Counted from the stretch's first letter, positions 17,315 through 26,761 are shown. The stretch: DNA of 64,000 nucleotides from Azospirillum picis (GCF_017876115.1 NZ_JAGINO010000005.1:289984-353983), one strand, 5' to 3'. Notes: generated from the sequence alone by a model not told the origin. Program-made: numbers and translations.

Positions 17315-18505
17315 TCAGGACAGGGTATCGCGGTAGACCGCGGCGGTCCGGGCGGCGATGACCGGCCAGTCGAAACGGTGGCGGACCAATGCCCGGCAGG
17401 CGGCGGCATCCGGCATCCGGCGGCTGCCGATCAATGCCTCGGCGAGGCCGGCGCCGATGGAACGGGCGTCGCTGCCTGCCAGCACGAGGTCGCCGTCCAA
17501 CTCCTCCACCACCTCCGGCAGGCCGCCGACCGGGGTGACCAGCAGCGGGGTGCCGGCCGCCAGCGATTCCAGCGCGGTGATGCCGAAGCCCTCCAGGGAT
17601 TGCGACGGCATCACGCAGAGGTCGGCGGCCCGGTAGGCGAGCGGGAGCTGGGCGTCCGGCACGAAGCCCAGCAGGCGCACGTGATTCTCCAGCCCGAGCG
17701 CGCCGATGCGGTCCTGCAGGGCGGCGGCCTCCGGCCCGCGGCCGGCCACCAGCAGCAGCGCGTCGGGCACGCGGCGGCACAGCTCGACCATAGCGTCGAC
17801 CAGGGCCGCCAGCCCCATCCGCCTCACCAGGCGCCGCACGGTCAGCACCACCGGCCGCCCCTGCGGCCAGCCCAGCCGCGCCCGGGCGGCGGCACGGTCG
17901 TCGGGAAGGTCGAAGCGGCCGGCGTCGACCCCGCCCGGCACCCGGCTGATGCGGTCCGGGGGGACGCCGTAGCGCTCCGTCAGGATGGTGGCGAAGGCCC
18001 GCGACAGCACCACGAAGCGGGTGGCCCGGCGGTAGACCAGCCGTTCCACCAGCAGCTTCAGCCGGACGGAAAGGGCGCCGGCGCCTTCGGCGGCACTTTC
18101 CAGCGCCCAGGGGCCATGGAAGTGCACGACCAGCGGGCGGTCGCGCAGAGCCGGCAGGGCGGGCAGGGTGTTCAGCGCGAAATGCGAGGCCACGAGGTCG
18201 GGGGGCTGCCGGCGCAGGGCGGCGGCGACCGCCGCGCGCGCCGCCGCGAGGCGCTGCGGCAGCGGCGCCGTCGGTGGCGCGAAGCTGTCGATGCGCGCCC
18301 CGCCGTCCAGCACCGCCGACGCCCGGCCCAGCACCAGCCCTGCGACCGCGACGCCCTGGTGCGGCAGGTGGCGGGCCAGATGGTAGAACACGTTCTCCGC
18401 CCCGCCATGGGTTTCCGGGAACCAGCCCAGCCCGAGCTGGAGCAGGCTGACCGACGGCGTCTCCCGCGGGTGCAGGCAGCCGGGCAGGATCAGGCGTCCG
18501 TCCAT
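17315..18505 (-). CDS. GT4-family glycosyltransferase
   Basis: A 396-residue GT-B enzyme. The glycine-rich acceptor loop appears as GWFPETHGGAENV (about 28-40), PGGVDAGRF marks the domain junction, LTVRRLVRRMGLAALVDAM begins the donor domain and SLEGFGITALESLA holds the E-x7-E motif near 305-318. The start at 18505 overlaps the 3' end of the polymerase gene by 16 bp. Most relatives begin closer to the LLQLGLGWFP strand, so the true start could be some 15-20 codons later, but no ATG lies there. It should add one sugar to the lipid-linked repeat unit on the cytosolic face. Confidence 0.86.
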   Translation of the reverse strand: MDGRLILPGCLHPRETPSVSLLQLGLGWFPETHGGAENVFYHLARHLPHQGVAVAGLVLGRASAVLDGGARIDSFAPPTAPLPQRLAAARAAVAAALRRQPPDLVASHFALNTLPALPALRDRPLVVHFHGPWALESAAEGAGALSVRLKLLVERLVYRRATRFVVLSRAFATILTERYGVPPDRISRVPGGVDAGRFDLPDDRAAARARLGWPQGRPVVLTVRRLVRRMGLAALVDAMVELCRRVPDALLLVAGRGPEAAALQDRIGALGLENHVRLLGFVPDAQLPLAYRAADLCVMPSQSLEGFGITALESLAAGTPLLVTPVGGLPEVVEELDGDLVLAGSDARSIGAGLAEALIGSRRMPDAAACRALVRHRFDWPVIAARTAAVYRDTLS

Positions 18506-19983
18506 CTCGCATCCTCCTGCAGCGGTTCATCCTGCCGGGTTGCCGCCTGCAGGCTCGCCAGGCCGTGGTTCTTCGCGGCGAGCGCCATGCCCAGGAAGAA
18601 CCAGAATCCGACGCCGGTGACCTTCGCCAGCGTATGCTCGAACACCATGCAGACCAGGATGGTGAGCGCCGCCGCCTGGGCGCAGCAGGCGAAGGGGTCG
18701 GGCGGGGCGCCGCCGCGGCGCAGCAGGCCGACCAGCAGCGTCAGGATGCCCGCGACATAGCCGAGCGTGCCGGGCCAGCCGAGTTCGTAGGGCACCCGCA
18801 GGACGCCGCTGTCGAAATAGGCCATCGCGCCCATCTGGTTGTCTTCGTTGGTCAGCTTGGTCGCGGTGTCGACGGTGCCGAGCCCGGCGCCGCGCACCTC
18901 GGTCAGCGCCTGGATCAGGAAGCGGCCGTAGAACTCCTGCCGCTCCTGGTAGCTGCGGTCGTTCTCCATCGAGTTCAGCGTGTCGAAGCGGCTGACGATG
19001 GCCTCCTGAACCCGCGGCACGCTCAGCAGCGGCAGCGAGCACAGCACCAGCCCGACCCCCACCGCGACCAGGCGCAGCCGGTGTCGGCCGGGCATGGTCA
19101 GCAGCAGCCAGGCGAAGACGAACAGGCCGGCCAGCCAGGCGGCGCGCACCAGGCTGAGCATCAGCGAGCCCAACGCGAGGGCGCCGGCGACCGGGACCAG
19201 GATGCCGCGCGCCGCCGGCAGGATGGCCAGCCCGGTCACCAGCAGGAAGGCCAGCGGGCCGGAGGAGTTCAGGGTGCTGAACACCCGCACCTGCATCGGC
19301 AGCGGCATCCCCTGGTTGGTCATGCCGACGTTGATCAGCCAGCGGGCGTCCCAGGGCGGCATGACGAAATACTGGATCAGCCCGTAGCCGCCGACCACCG
19401 CCAGCCCCAGCACGAAGGCCCGCAGCACGGCGTCGCGGATCTGCGGGTAGATCGGCCAGTGCAGGGCGACGTAGAGGCCCAGCGCCACCGGCACCAGCCA
19501 GTTCAGCAGCGCGAAGGTGGCCGCCGCCAGCCCCGCCTGCGACACGCCGTTGACATAGGCGTAGAGCAGCCCGAGCCCGACCGGAACGAAGCCGAAGTAG
19601 GCGCGGTAGCGCAGCATCGGCAGATAGGTGCCGATCACCAGCAGCGTGAAGGCGCCGACGGCGAAGGGCGTCACCATCACCGGGCTGATGACGCTCCAGC
19701 CGGCCTGATAGTCGACCATCCGCCGCACCTCGGGCGTCAGGAACCACAGCCACCAGGTAAAGGCGGCGAAGCGCGCCGGATCGCGCGTCACCAGCAGCGC
19801 GCCGATGGCCAGCGCACCGACCGGGAAGATGATCTCCAGCAGCCCGGCCTTGCCGACCAGGATCGGCACGGCGACCAGGAACCAGAAGACGGGCGGCGCC
19901 AGCTTCGCGAGGGACGGCAGCCCGGCGATGCCGTGGCCGTCTCGATGGCCGTCTTGATGATGGATATCCGCCGCGAGGCTCAT
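18490..19983 (-). CDS. O-antigen polymerase / ligase-like membrane protein (Wzy/WaaL family)
   Basis: A 497-residue inner-membrane protein with about twelve hydrophobic segments and one large periplasmic loop (about 340-410) containing FYGRFLIQALTEVRGAGLG and the DNQMGAMAYFDSG stretch, the usual position of the catalytic loop in the Wzy_C family. It would join undecaprenyl-linked repeat units into polymer, working with the flippase and the Wzc-like protein of the same operon. A ligase role cannot be excluded by sequence, but the capsule-type context favours polymerase. The start ATG overlaps the stop of the upstream GT2 gene (ATGA). An Asp/His-rich 20-residue cytosolic head precedes helix one. 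Confidence 0.8.
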   Translation of the reverse strand: MSLAADIHHQDGHRDGHGIAGLPSLAKLAPPVFWFLVAVPILVGKAGLLEIIFPVGALAIGALLVTRDPARFAAFTWWLWFLTPEVRRMVDYQAGWSVISPVMVTPFAVGAFTLLVIGTYLPMLRYRAYFGFVPVGLGLLYAYVNGVSQAGLAAATFALLNWLVPVALGLYVALHWPIYPQIRDAVLRAFVLGLAVVGGYGLIQYFVMPPWDARWLINVGMTNQGMPLPMQVRVFSTLNSSGPLAFLLVTGLAILPAARGILVPVAGALALGSLMLSLVRAAWLAGLFVFAWLLLTMPGRHRLRLVAVGVGLVLCSLPLLSVPRVQEAIVSRFDTLNSMENDRSYQERQEFYGRFLIQALTEVRGAGLGTVDTATKLTNEDNQMGAMAYFDSGVLRVPYELGWPGTLGYVAGILTLLVGLLRRGGAPPDPFACCAQAAALTILVCMVFEHTLAKVTGVGFWFFLGMALAAKNHGLASLQAATRQDEPLQEDARWTDA

Positions 19984-20981
19984 GCCGGCGCTCCCCGCCA
20001 CTCCCGCATGCCGGCGAGCCGGCCGCGCAGGGTGGCGCGCAGCTTGGCCGCGGCGTGGCGGTCGCCGCGCAGGGCCAGCCGCGCCCATTGCGCCAGCCCG
20101 GGAAACTCGCAGGTTCCCATCAGCAGCGCCCAGGAAACGAAGACCGGGCGGTGGAGCGGCCCGAAATGGGCCATCAGCGCCAGCGTGTCGTTGTAGGTCG
20201 CGTTCTCCTGCGCCAGCGGATGGAAGTGTCCGGCCCCGCGCTGGTCGATGTCGTGGCGCACAGCGGGGAAATGGTCGACCGCCACCAGCGGGTCGTAGAC
20301 GAGCCGCCAGCCCTCCCGCCGCAGCCGCAGGCAGAAGTCGACCTCGTTGCGCACCTGGGCGCCGCTGCCGCGCAGGCGGGTGTTCAGCCGCTTGCCGCCG
20401 ATGGCGCTGCGGCGGAAGCTCCAGTTGGCGCCCTTCAGCACGTCGACGTCGCGGGCCGGTCCGGTGCCGATGTGATGGTTGCCGACGACGCGGCCGAACC
20501 ATTGCAGGCGGCCGACGGTCCGGGCGGCGCCGTCTTCCAGCACGCCGTCGTGATAGACGTGGTCGCGGCCGCCGACGCCGCCGATCCGCGCGTCCGTCCG
20601 GTACCAGCGCTCGATGCGCTCGACCCAGTCGGGATGCGGTACGGCGTCGTCGTCGGTGATGGCGACGACGTCGCCCCTGGCGCCGTCGATGCCGCGGTTG
20701 ATGGCGGCGACCTGTCCGGGGACGCCGATGCCGGCGACCTCCACCGGCAGCCGGTCCAGCATGCGGCGCGCGGCGTCGGCCGAGGCGGGGTCGTCATCGC
20801 GCACGGTGACGATCACCTGGGCCGGCGCCAGCGTCTGGCGGGCCAGCCCGTCGAGGCAGGCGGCGAGCTGGTCGGGCCGGCGGTAGGTCGGGACGATCAC
20901 CGTGACGCCGAGCCTTGCGGGGCCGCCCGCTGCGGGGAGGGGGCCGGAAGGGATGGGGCCGGGAGGGAGGGGAATGCTCAT
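19980..20981 (-). CDS. GT2-family glycosyltransferase
   Basis: A 333-residue inverting glycosyltransferase with GT-A fold. A Pro-rich head of about 22 residues precedes the first strand (GVTVIVPTYRRPDQL). The metal and nucleotide-binding acidic motif is in AITDDDAVPHPDW near 115-127, and VDFCLRLRREGWRL near 210 is the conserved EDxxRxxxxG-like region (here with Asp). It is the only GT2 in the cluster, so it probably makes the one linkage with the opposite stereochemistry from the GT4 enzymes. It overlaps both neighbours by ATGA, so it is tightly coupled to them. Confidence 0.86.
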   Translation of the reverse strand: MSIPLPPGPIPSGPLPAAGGPARLGVTVIVPTYRRPDQLAACLDGLARQTLAPAQVIVTVRDDDPASADAARRMLDRLPVEVAGIGVPGQVAAINRGIDGARGDVVAITDDDAVPHPDWVERIERWYRTDARIGGVGGRDHVYHDGVLEDGAARTVGRLQWFGRVVGNHHIGTGPARDVDVLKGANWSFRRSAIGGKRLNTRLRGSGAQVRNEVDFCLRLRREGWRLVYDPLVAVDHFPAVRHDIDQRGAGHFHPLAQENATYNDTLALMAHFGPLHRPVFVSWALLMGTCEFPGLAQWARLALRGDRHAAAKLRATLRGRLAGMREWRGAPA

Positions 20982-22144
20982 GCCGTCGCCAGCTCCCGTC
21001 GGCGGGCGGCCTCGGCGTCGGCGGCAGCGGGCGCCGTCCGCTCCTCCGCCAGCCGGTGCTCGACCAGCCAGCGATCGACGGTCTCCCGCAGGCGGACCTT
21101 GAACAGCACCCTGTCGAAACCGGCGGCGTGGGCCTGGATCGCGGCCGGATCGAAGCGGTGGGCCTGGGCCTCGAAGCGTTCGACCGCTTCGATCAGCGCC
21201 TCCGGCGTCTGCTGGTCGAAGAACAGGCCGGACAGCCCCTCCTTCACCGTCTCGGTGGCGCCGCCGCGGCGCAGGGCCAGCACCGGCCGGCCGGCGGCCA
21301 TCGCCTCCACCGGCACGATGCCGAAATCCTCGTTGGCGGTGAAGATCAGGGCGCGGCAGGCGGCATATTGGCGGTCGAGTTCCTCGGCGGAGCAATGGCC
21401 GAGCAGCTCGACCGTCGGGCCGGCCATCTGCTTCAGCCGGCGGAACTCCTCGCCCTCGCCGACCACCACCAGCCGGCGGCCCATGCGGTTGAATGCCTCG
21501 ATGGCGATGTCCGCCCGCTTGTAGGGGACGAGCTGGCTGACGAACAGATAGTGGTCGCCGGGCGGCTGCGCCGTGGCGAAGCGGCGGGTCTCCACCGGCG
21601 GGTGGATCACCACGGCCTCGCGGCGGTAGACCCGCCAGATGCGCTGGGCCACGGTGGCCGAATTGGCGATGAAGCGGTCGACCCGCGCCGCGGTCGCCAG
21701 GTCCCACTGCCGCAGCCGGTGGATGGCATAGGGCATCAGCGGCCGCACCAGCGGCCCGGCGGAGGACAGGTAGTCATGATAGCCGCTCCACACGTAGCGC
21801 ATCGGCGTGTGGCAGTAGCAGACGTGCAGCGCGTCCGGCCGGGTCAGCACCCCCTTGGCCGGCCCGGATTCGCTGCTGATCACCAGGTCGTAGGCGCTGA
21901 GGTCGAGCTGTTCCAGCGCCAGCGGCATCAGCGGCAGGTACTTCTGGTACATGCGGTGGGCCATCGGCAGCCGGTCGATGAAGGTCGTGGTGACCCGGTG
22001 GCCGCGGATGGTCGGGGACATGCGCTCCGGCCGGTAGACGTGGGTGAAGACGTCGGCTTCCGGATACAGCTCGCACAGGGCTTCGAGCACCTTCTCACCC
22101 CCGCGCATCCCGACGAGCCAGTAGTGGACGATCGCGACTTTCAT
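20978..22144 (-). CDS. GT4-family glycosyltransferase (WbaZ / mannosyltransferase-like)
   Basis: A 388-residue GT-B enzyme. MKVAIVHYWLVGMRGGEKVLE is the characteristic opening of the WbaZ-like group, followed by CHTPMRYVWSGYHDYL (about 110-125), FVSQLVPYKRADIAIEAF at the domain boundary and NEDFGIVPVEAMA as the E-x7-E motif near 290. Members transfer mannose or a related sugar in O-antigen and colanic acid-type pathways. A GGAGG box 7 bp before the ATG supports the start. It lies 29 bp after the Wzc-like gene and overlaps the GT2 gene. The last 20 residues are Ala/Glu/Arg-rich and probably disordered. Confidence 0.88.
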   Translation of the reverse strand: MKVAIVHYWLVGMRGGEKVLEALCELYPEADVFTHVYRPERMSPTIRGHRVTTTFIDRLPMAHRMYQKYLPLMPLALEQLDLSAYDLVISSESGPAKGVLTRPDALHVCYCHTPMRYVWSGYHDYLSSAGPLVRPLMPYAIHRLRQWDLATAARVDRFIANSATVAQRIWRVYRREAVVIHPPVETRRFATAQPPGDHYLFVSQLVPYKRADIAIEAFNRMGRRLVVVGEGEEFRRLKQMAGPTVELLGHCSAEELDRQYAACRALIFTANEDFGIVPVEAMAAGRPVLALRRGGATETVKEGLSGLFFDQQTPEALIEAVERFEAQAHRFDPAAIQAHAAGFDRVLFKVRLRETVDRWLVEHRLAEERTAPAAADAEAARRRELATA

Positions 22145-22173
22145 GATGGGTCCTCCGGGAGGAGTGGGCCTTC

Positions 22174-24471
22174 TCAGGCGATGCGGCGCAGGCGGTAGGA
22201 CCGGCCGCTCGGCGGGCGGGTGCCGTATTCGAGGTTCGCATGCTCGCGGGCGTTGACCATCGACAGCACCGCGCCGCCGATCCGCCCGCCCACCTGCCGC
22301 ACCTGCTTGATGCCGGCATTGGCCAGGCTGGACGCGGTGCGCGCCCAGCGGACGACGTAGATGACGCGGTCGGCGAGCGGCGCCAGGATCAGGGCGTCCG
22401 ACACCGAGAGCACCGGCGGCGTGTCGAGGACCACCACGTCGTAGCGTTCCGACAGCTCGACCAGCAGCGACAGCATCGCCTGGGAGCCGAGCAGGGTCTG
22501 CGGCCGGTCGTTCGGGCGCCCGGCGGCGATCACCGCCACCCGCCGCCGCTCGTCGATCGCCAGCACCTGGTCGAGCGTGGCGTCGCCGCCCAGCAGGTCG
22601 ATCAGCCCCTTGGGCGGGCGGCCGTCGCCCAGCAGCCGGTGGACGGTCGGCCGCCGGGTGTCGCAGTCGACCACCACCACACGCCGCCCGGCGTCGGCCA
22701 GGAAGGCGGCCATCGCCACCGCCAGCGTCGTCTTGCCCTCGCCGGCGACGGAGGAGGTCAGCATGATGACCTCGCCGCCCTTGGCGGTCGCCGCCGCAGC
22801 ACCGGTGCGCACCAGGTGCAGGCGGGCGCACAGGCGCCAGACGGCCTCGGCGAAATCGCCTCCGGCCTTTTCCTCCCTGCCGTCCGGATCGGACTTGCGG
22901 CGGCGGCCCAGCAGCGGCACGACCCCGACCGCCGGCTGTCCGAGCAGCGCCTCCACCTGATGCGAGCTGTAGACGCCGCGCTGACTCATCGTCCGCACCA
23001 GCGCCAGCCCGGTGGCGACCGCCCCGCAGACCAGCGCCGCCAGGGCCGCCAGCACCGTCTTGCCCGGCCCCACCGGGCCGTTCGGGACGGCGGCGGCCGA
23101 GACGATCCGCACGTCCGGCATCATCTGCAGCGCCTGGAGGACCTGGGTTTCCTTCAGGCGGGTGACCGCGCGCCGGTAATTGTCGTCCGAGGCATCGGCC
23201 TGCCGCTGCAGCTCGCGCAGCTTCACGTCGGCCTGAAGCGTGGAATAGGCCTCGTTGCGCAACTCCTCGAGGCGCCGGGTCAGGTCCTGGACCTTGGCGA
23301 ACTGCTGTTCCACCTCGTCGCGCAGGCCGCGCACCACGCGGTCGACCTCGGTCGCCAGGGTGGCGTTCAGGTCGCGCAGCTCGGCCGTGGGACGGACGAG
23401 CGCCGGATGGCGCTCGCCATACTGCGCGCGCAGTTCCGCAAGCTGCGCGCTCAGCCCAGCCTGGCGCTGGCGCAAGGCCGCGATCAGCGGGTCGCCGCCG
23501 ATGTCGGCGCCGGCCATCGATTCCGGATTGGCCGGCTTGACGGTCTGGAGCTGGCGCAGCCGGGCGAGCGCGTTGGCGTGGGCGCTGCGCGCCTCGGTCA
23601 ACTGCGCGTTCAGCGCCGACATCGCCTCGTTCACCAGCGGGGCGTCGCGTCCCTTCATCATGCCGGACCCCGGGCGCATCGCGTCGATCGTCGCCTGCCC
23701 GGTGGCGGTCATGTCCTCGCGCAGATCGTCGATCCGGCTCTGCAGCCATTCGCTGGCCTTGAGCGTGGCATTGCGCTTCGCCTCGACCTGCATGGCAATG
23801 TAGGTCGAGGCCACGGCGTTGGCGGCACGCGCGGCAAGCTGCGGATCCTTGGCGTCGACGCTGATGCGGATCGCGCGGGACTGCACGCCCGGGCTGATGT
23901 GCAGGTTCTTCTGGAAGGCATCGGTCAGCCGCGCGATCTCCGCCTCCGCGCCGTTGGCGGCGCCGGCCGCCGGCCGCGGCGGCGGGGTCAGCAGGCCGGC
24001 CAGCGGTTCGGGCAGCATCTCGGCGACGTCGGTCAGCAGGGCGCGCCCGCCGTCGAGCAGCGCGGTCGACAGGCCGGGCTTCCCGTCGGCCGCGGCGTAT
24101 TCCGGCTCCTGTCCCAGGGACAGCGTCTCGACGACCCGCCGGGCGAGATCGCGCGAGCGCAGGGTCTCCACCTCGGTGTTGACGGTGTCGAGGTAGATGC
24201 CCATCGGCTCGGCGACCGAGGGAATGTTGATGACCCGGTTGGGCTGGGGGTCGATGACCAGGACGGACGAGGCGCTGTAGACCGGCGTCATCGCGTTGAT
24301 CAGCAGGACCGCCGGCAGCCAGAGCAGCGCCATGATGCCGAGGATGAGCCATTTCTGCCGCCACAGCGTCTGCGCCAGACGCTTCACGTCGACCTTGTCG
24401 GCGCCCGATCCGACCGGCGGCGCCACCAATCCGGCCGTGCCCGACGGCAGTCGGTGTTCCGGTGCTTCCAT
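22174..24471 (-). CDS. Polysaccharide copolymerase fused to BY-type kinase (Wzc/ExoP-like)
   Basis: A 765-residue inner-membrane protein controlling polymer length. A Wzz domain starts with a transmembrane helix (about 40-60) and carries long periplasmic coiled coils (about 235-430); a second helix near 480-500 follows the Pro-containing VPNGPVGPGK segment. The cytosolic kinase domain (about 550-765) has Walker A SSVAGEGKTT, Walker A' VVVVDCDTRRP and Walker B VVVLDTPPV, the bacterial tyrosine kinase set. The C-terminus holds only two tyrosines (LEYG and RSYR) instead of the usual tyrosine cluster, so autophosphorylation may be reduced or different. Upstream is the 749-residue protein gene (40 bp), downstream a GT4 gene (29 bp). 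Confidence 0.9.
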   Translation of the reverse strand: MEAPEHRLPSGTAGLVAPPVGSGADKVDVKRLAQTLWRQKWLILGIMALLWLPAVLLINAMTPVYSASSVLVIDPQPNRVINIPSVAEPMGIYLDTVNTEVETLRSRDLARRVVETLSLGQEPEYAAADGKPGLSTALLDGGRALLTDVAEMLPEPLAGLLTPPPRPAAGAANGAEAEIARLTDAFQKNLHISPGVQSRAIRISVDAKDPQLAARAANAVASTYIAMQVEAKRNATLKASEWLQSRIDDLREDMTATGQATIDAMRPGSGMMKGRDAPLVNEAMSALNAQLTEARSAHANALARLRQLQTVKPANPESMAGADIGGDPLIAALRQRQAGLSAQLAELRAQYGERHPALVRPTAELRDLNATLATEVDRVVRGLRDEVEQQFAKVQDLTRRLEELRNEAYSTLQADVKLRELQRQADASDDNYRRAVTRLKETQVLQALQMMPDVRIVSAAAVPNGPVGPGKTVLAALAALVCGAVATGLALVRTMSQRGVYSSHQVEALLGQPAVGVVPLLGRRRKSDPDGREEKAGGDFAEAVWRLCARLHLVRTGAAAATAKGGEVIMLTSSVAGEGKTTLAVAMAAFLADAGRRVVVVDCDTRRPTVHRLLGDGRPPKGLIDLLGGDATLDQVLAIDERRRVAVIAAGRPNDRPQTLLGSQAMLSLLVELSERYDVVVLDTPPVLSVSDALILAPLADRVIYVVRWARTASSLANAGIKQVRQVGGRIGGAVLSMVNAREHANLEYGTRPPSGRSYRLRRIA

Positions 24472-24511
24472 GGGCTGGACTCCTTCTCACATACGGTGCT
24501 GCAATGGGCGG

Positions 24512-26761
24512 TCAGGCCACTTCCGCGGGGTCGCGCGCCTTCTCGGCGGACGGTGCCCGGCTGCCGGGATCCGTCGGGGCGGGGTCTTGCGGGCCGGGGA
24601 GGCCGGACTCCGGCGCGTCGGGGAGGGGAGGGGCCAGCTTGGCGGCGCCTTCCTGCCGGGCTTCGGCCAGGATGCGGGCGTAGCGCGCCACCGTGTTCGG
24701 GGTGACGTTGATCAGCCGCCCGCTGCTTCCGCCGCCGTTGGGTCCAGCTCCGCCATCGCCCCCGCTTTCGCCGCCGGCGACCAGGCGGGCCACCTGGAAC
24801 AGGGAGCGGCCCTTTTCCAGAACCTCGCCCGGCAGCATCCACAGGATGGAGTCGATGTTGGACGCCAGCCATCCCGGACCCTTGCGCAGCAGGCGCCGCT
24901 CGGCCGCGCACACCTGTGCGGTGTTGCGCACGGTGTAGAAGGGCGACCAGCCGTCCCACTCCCCGGCGGTGAAGGGCAGGGCCACGAAGCCGCCGTCAAC
25001 GAGCGCCGCCGCGGCGCGGCCGAAGTCGGCCTTGGTCCACATGTAGTCGAAGCCGGCCGCCCGGACCTCGGCTGCGAGGCCGGTACGGATGGGCCCTGGA
25101 CGGGCGCGGTCGTAGGGACGCCACGCCTCGTAGAAGCGGTCCAGCCGGTAGCGCCGCAGCGTCTTGCCGATCAGGCGGCGCGCGTCAATCCCGGACCGTG
25201 CCGGCGGCGGTCCTCCGCCCTCCGCCGGCCCGCTGCCGGCCGGTGTTTCCGTCGGGCGCGGCCGGGGAGAGATGCGCAGGACCGGACGGCCGTCCTCCCA
25301 GCGCAGCCGCGGGGTGCGGCCGGCAACCAGCGGCGCGTCGACCAGCGGCCACCAGCCGCGTGGCATCAGGCCGGCGGGCAGCATGGCCGCCATCTCGCGC
25401 CGCGCGTCGGCCAGCAGGCGGCCGAGTTCGCCGGGCGGCATCTCGCCCTCGGCGCAGACGCCGCGGCCCGTGCTGCCGAGCAGCAGCTCCACCCGTCCCA
25501 ATACACCGCCCCGTTCCTCCGGCACCGCCAGCAGGGCGAGGTCGGCGGGGCTCGACTGGGTCAGGCTGTCGACGGTGACCACCAGGCCGCAGCGCAGGCC
25601 GGTCGCCGCCACCAGGTCGAGGATGCGCGGGATGCAGTGCAGCTCGCGGATCATGCCGGACCACAGCACCAGCGTGGCCAGAACCCGGCCTTCCGCCGCC
25701 CAGCGCCGCAGCGTGTCTTCGTCCGGCTCGAAGTCGGTGAAGGGGCACGGCGGCTCCGGGATGCGCAGGGGCACGGCGGCGGCGGCGGCGAAGGGCGGGT
25801 CGGGATCGACGATCTGAAGCCCGCGGCCCAGCCGCCCGAGCGCGAAGAAGTCGTGGTCGTCGAACTGCCGGCCGTAGACCGGGTCGGCGCCGGCGGCGAT
25901 CAGGTCGGCCGCCCGTTCGATCACGTCGGTCTGCGGCCGGCCATAGAGCGGCAGCAGCCGCTTCGACGCCGCCAGCGGCAACTGCGCCGCGATCAGGTCC
26001 GGGTCGCCCAACAGGGTGCCGCGGCCCCAGCCGGCGTGGCGGCGGGCCAGGCCCGCGCTGAAGCTGGCGTAGCTCTCGCCCAGGACCTTGCCGTCGGTGG
26101 CGTCGAGCCCGCCGGGGAAGGCGCGCCCCCGCACCGGGTCGACACAGAGGCCCGTGAAGCGCCGGGAGCCCAGCCGTTCCAGCCGCTGCCGCAGGCCGGC
26201 GTCGGCCGAAACGTCGATTCCGAGGCAAGGGGTGCCGGGGCCGGGGGTGCCGGGGCCGGGGGTGCCGGGGCCTGGGGTGCCGAGGCCGGGAGCACCGAGC
26301 AGGCGCGGGTAGAGGAAGGGGGCGGCGACGATGCCGAGCGCGGTCTGCGGCGCGGCGTCCAGCACCGCCACCTCCTCCGGCAGGGGTTGGCGCAGCAGCC
26401 GGAAGGCGGCGTCGAAGAGGGCGGCCGGATCGGTGTCGCGCAGCAGCGCCTCGCCGCCCGCCTCCACCACCGGCCACAGGGGCGAGGCCGGATCGCCGAG
26501 CGCCACCACCCGGTATTGCGTGGTCAGCCACAGCGCGTGGTCCAGGTGGCGGCCGCCCGCCACCAGGCTGCCGGTGCCGATGGCGTCGGTGCCGCCGTCC
26601 TCCGCCCAGCCGCCGAAATGCCGGCCGCTGCGGCGCCCGTCGTAATAGAGGTCGAACGTCCAGCCGGCGCGTTCGGCGGCGCCGGCCAGCACCGGGGCGA
26701 CCGCCATGCGGTGAGGGTCGCCGCCCCGGGCGAGATACAGGAGGAGGGAGGGTTTCGTCAC
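24512..26761 (-). CDS. Unrecognised 749-residue protein of the polysaccharide operon
   Basis: I do not recognise this family. It starts with GTG at 26761 overlapping the preceding stop (GTGA), with GGAGGGG upstream. Residues 1-165 look like an alpha/beta nucleotide- or sugar-binding half. A run of GTPGP pentapeptides (about 158-177) encoded by 15-bp DNA repeats forms a hinge. Residues 180-500 include strands and turns (LCVDPVRGRAFPGG; GLVVTVDSLTQ; MPRGWWPLVDAP) that could be a polysaccharide-deacetylase-like or glycosidase barrel, and 530-690 a second alpha/beta unit with WTKADFG. No signal peptide or membrane helix was seen. The tail is Pro/Ala/Asp-rich. Context implies assembly or modification of the polymer; the specific role is unknown. 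Confidence 0.7.
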   Translation of the reverse strand: MTKPSLLLYLARGGDPHRMAVAPVLAGAAERAGWTFDLYYDGRRSGRHFGGWAEDGGTDAIGTGSLVAGGRHLDHALWLTTQYRVVALGDPASPLWPVVEAGGEALLRDTDPAALFDAAFRLLRQPLPEEVAVLDAAPQTALGIVAAPFLYPRLLGAPGLGTPGPGTPGPGTPGPGTPCLGIDVSADAGLRQRLERLGSRRFTGLCVDPVRGRAFPGGLDATDGKVLGESYASFSAGLARRHAGWGRGTLLGDPDLIAAQLPLAASKRLLPLYGRPQTDVIERAADLIAAGADPVYGRQFDDHDFFALGRLGRGLQIVDPDPPFAAAAAVPLRIPEPPCPFTDFEPDEDTLRRWAAEGRVLATLVLWSGMIRELHCIPRILDLVAATGLRCGLVVTVDSLTQSSPADLALLAVPEERGGVLGRVELLLGSTGRGVCAEGEMPPGELGRLLADARREMAAMLPAGLMPRGWWPLVDAPLVAGRTPRLRWEDGRPVLRISPRPRPTETPAGSGPAEGGGPPPARSGIDARRLIGKTLRRYRLDRFYEAWRPYDRARPGPIRTGLAAEVRAAGFDYMWTKADFGRAAAALVDGGFVALPFTAGEWDGWSPFYTVRNTAQVCAAERRLLRKGPGWLASNIDSILWMLPGEVLEKGRSLFQVARLVAGGESGGDGGAGPNGGGSSGRLINVTPNTVARYARILAEARQEGAAKLAPPLPDAPESGLPGPQDPAPTDPGSRAPSAEKARDPAEVA
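26231..26290. repeat. Four 15-bp tandem repeats inside the 749-residue gene
   Basis: The unit GGTGCCGGGGCCGGG occurs at 26231-26245 and 26246-26260 identically; the copies at 26261-26275 and 26276-26290 each carry one substitution. The unit length is a multiple of three, so copy-number change would lengthen or shorten a Gly-Thr-Pro-Gly-Pro hinge in the protein without breaking the frame. Confidence 0.9.

Noticed and set aside
15665..18760. About 1030-codon open frame on the plus strand across the glycosyltransferase genes
   Set aside because: It spans several genes with clear GT4 motifs on the opposite strand and encodes Arg/Gln/His-rich low complexity; a composition shadow.
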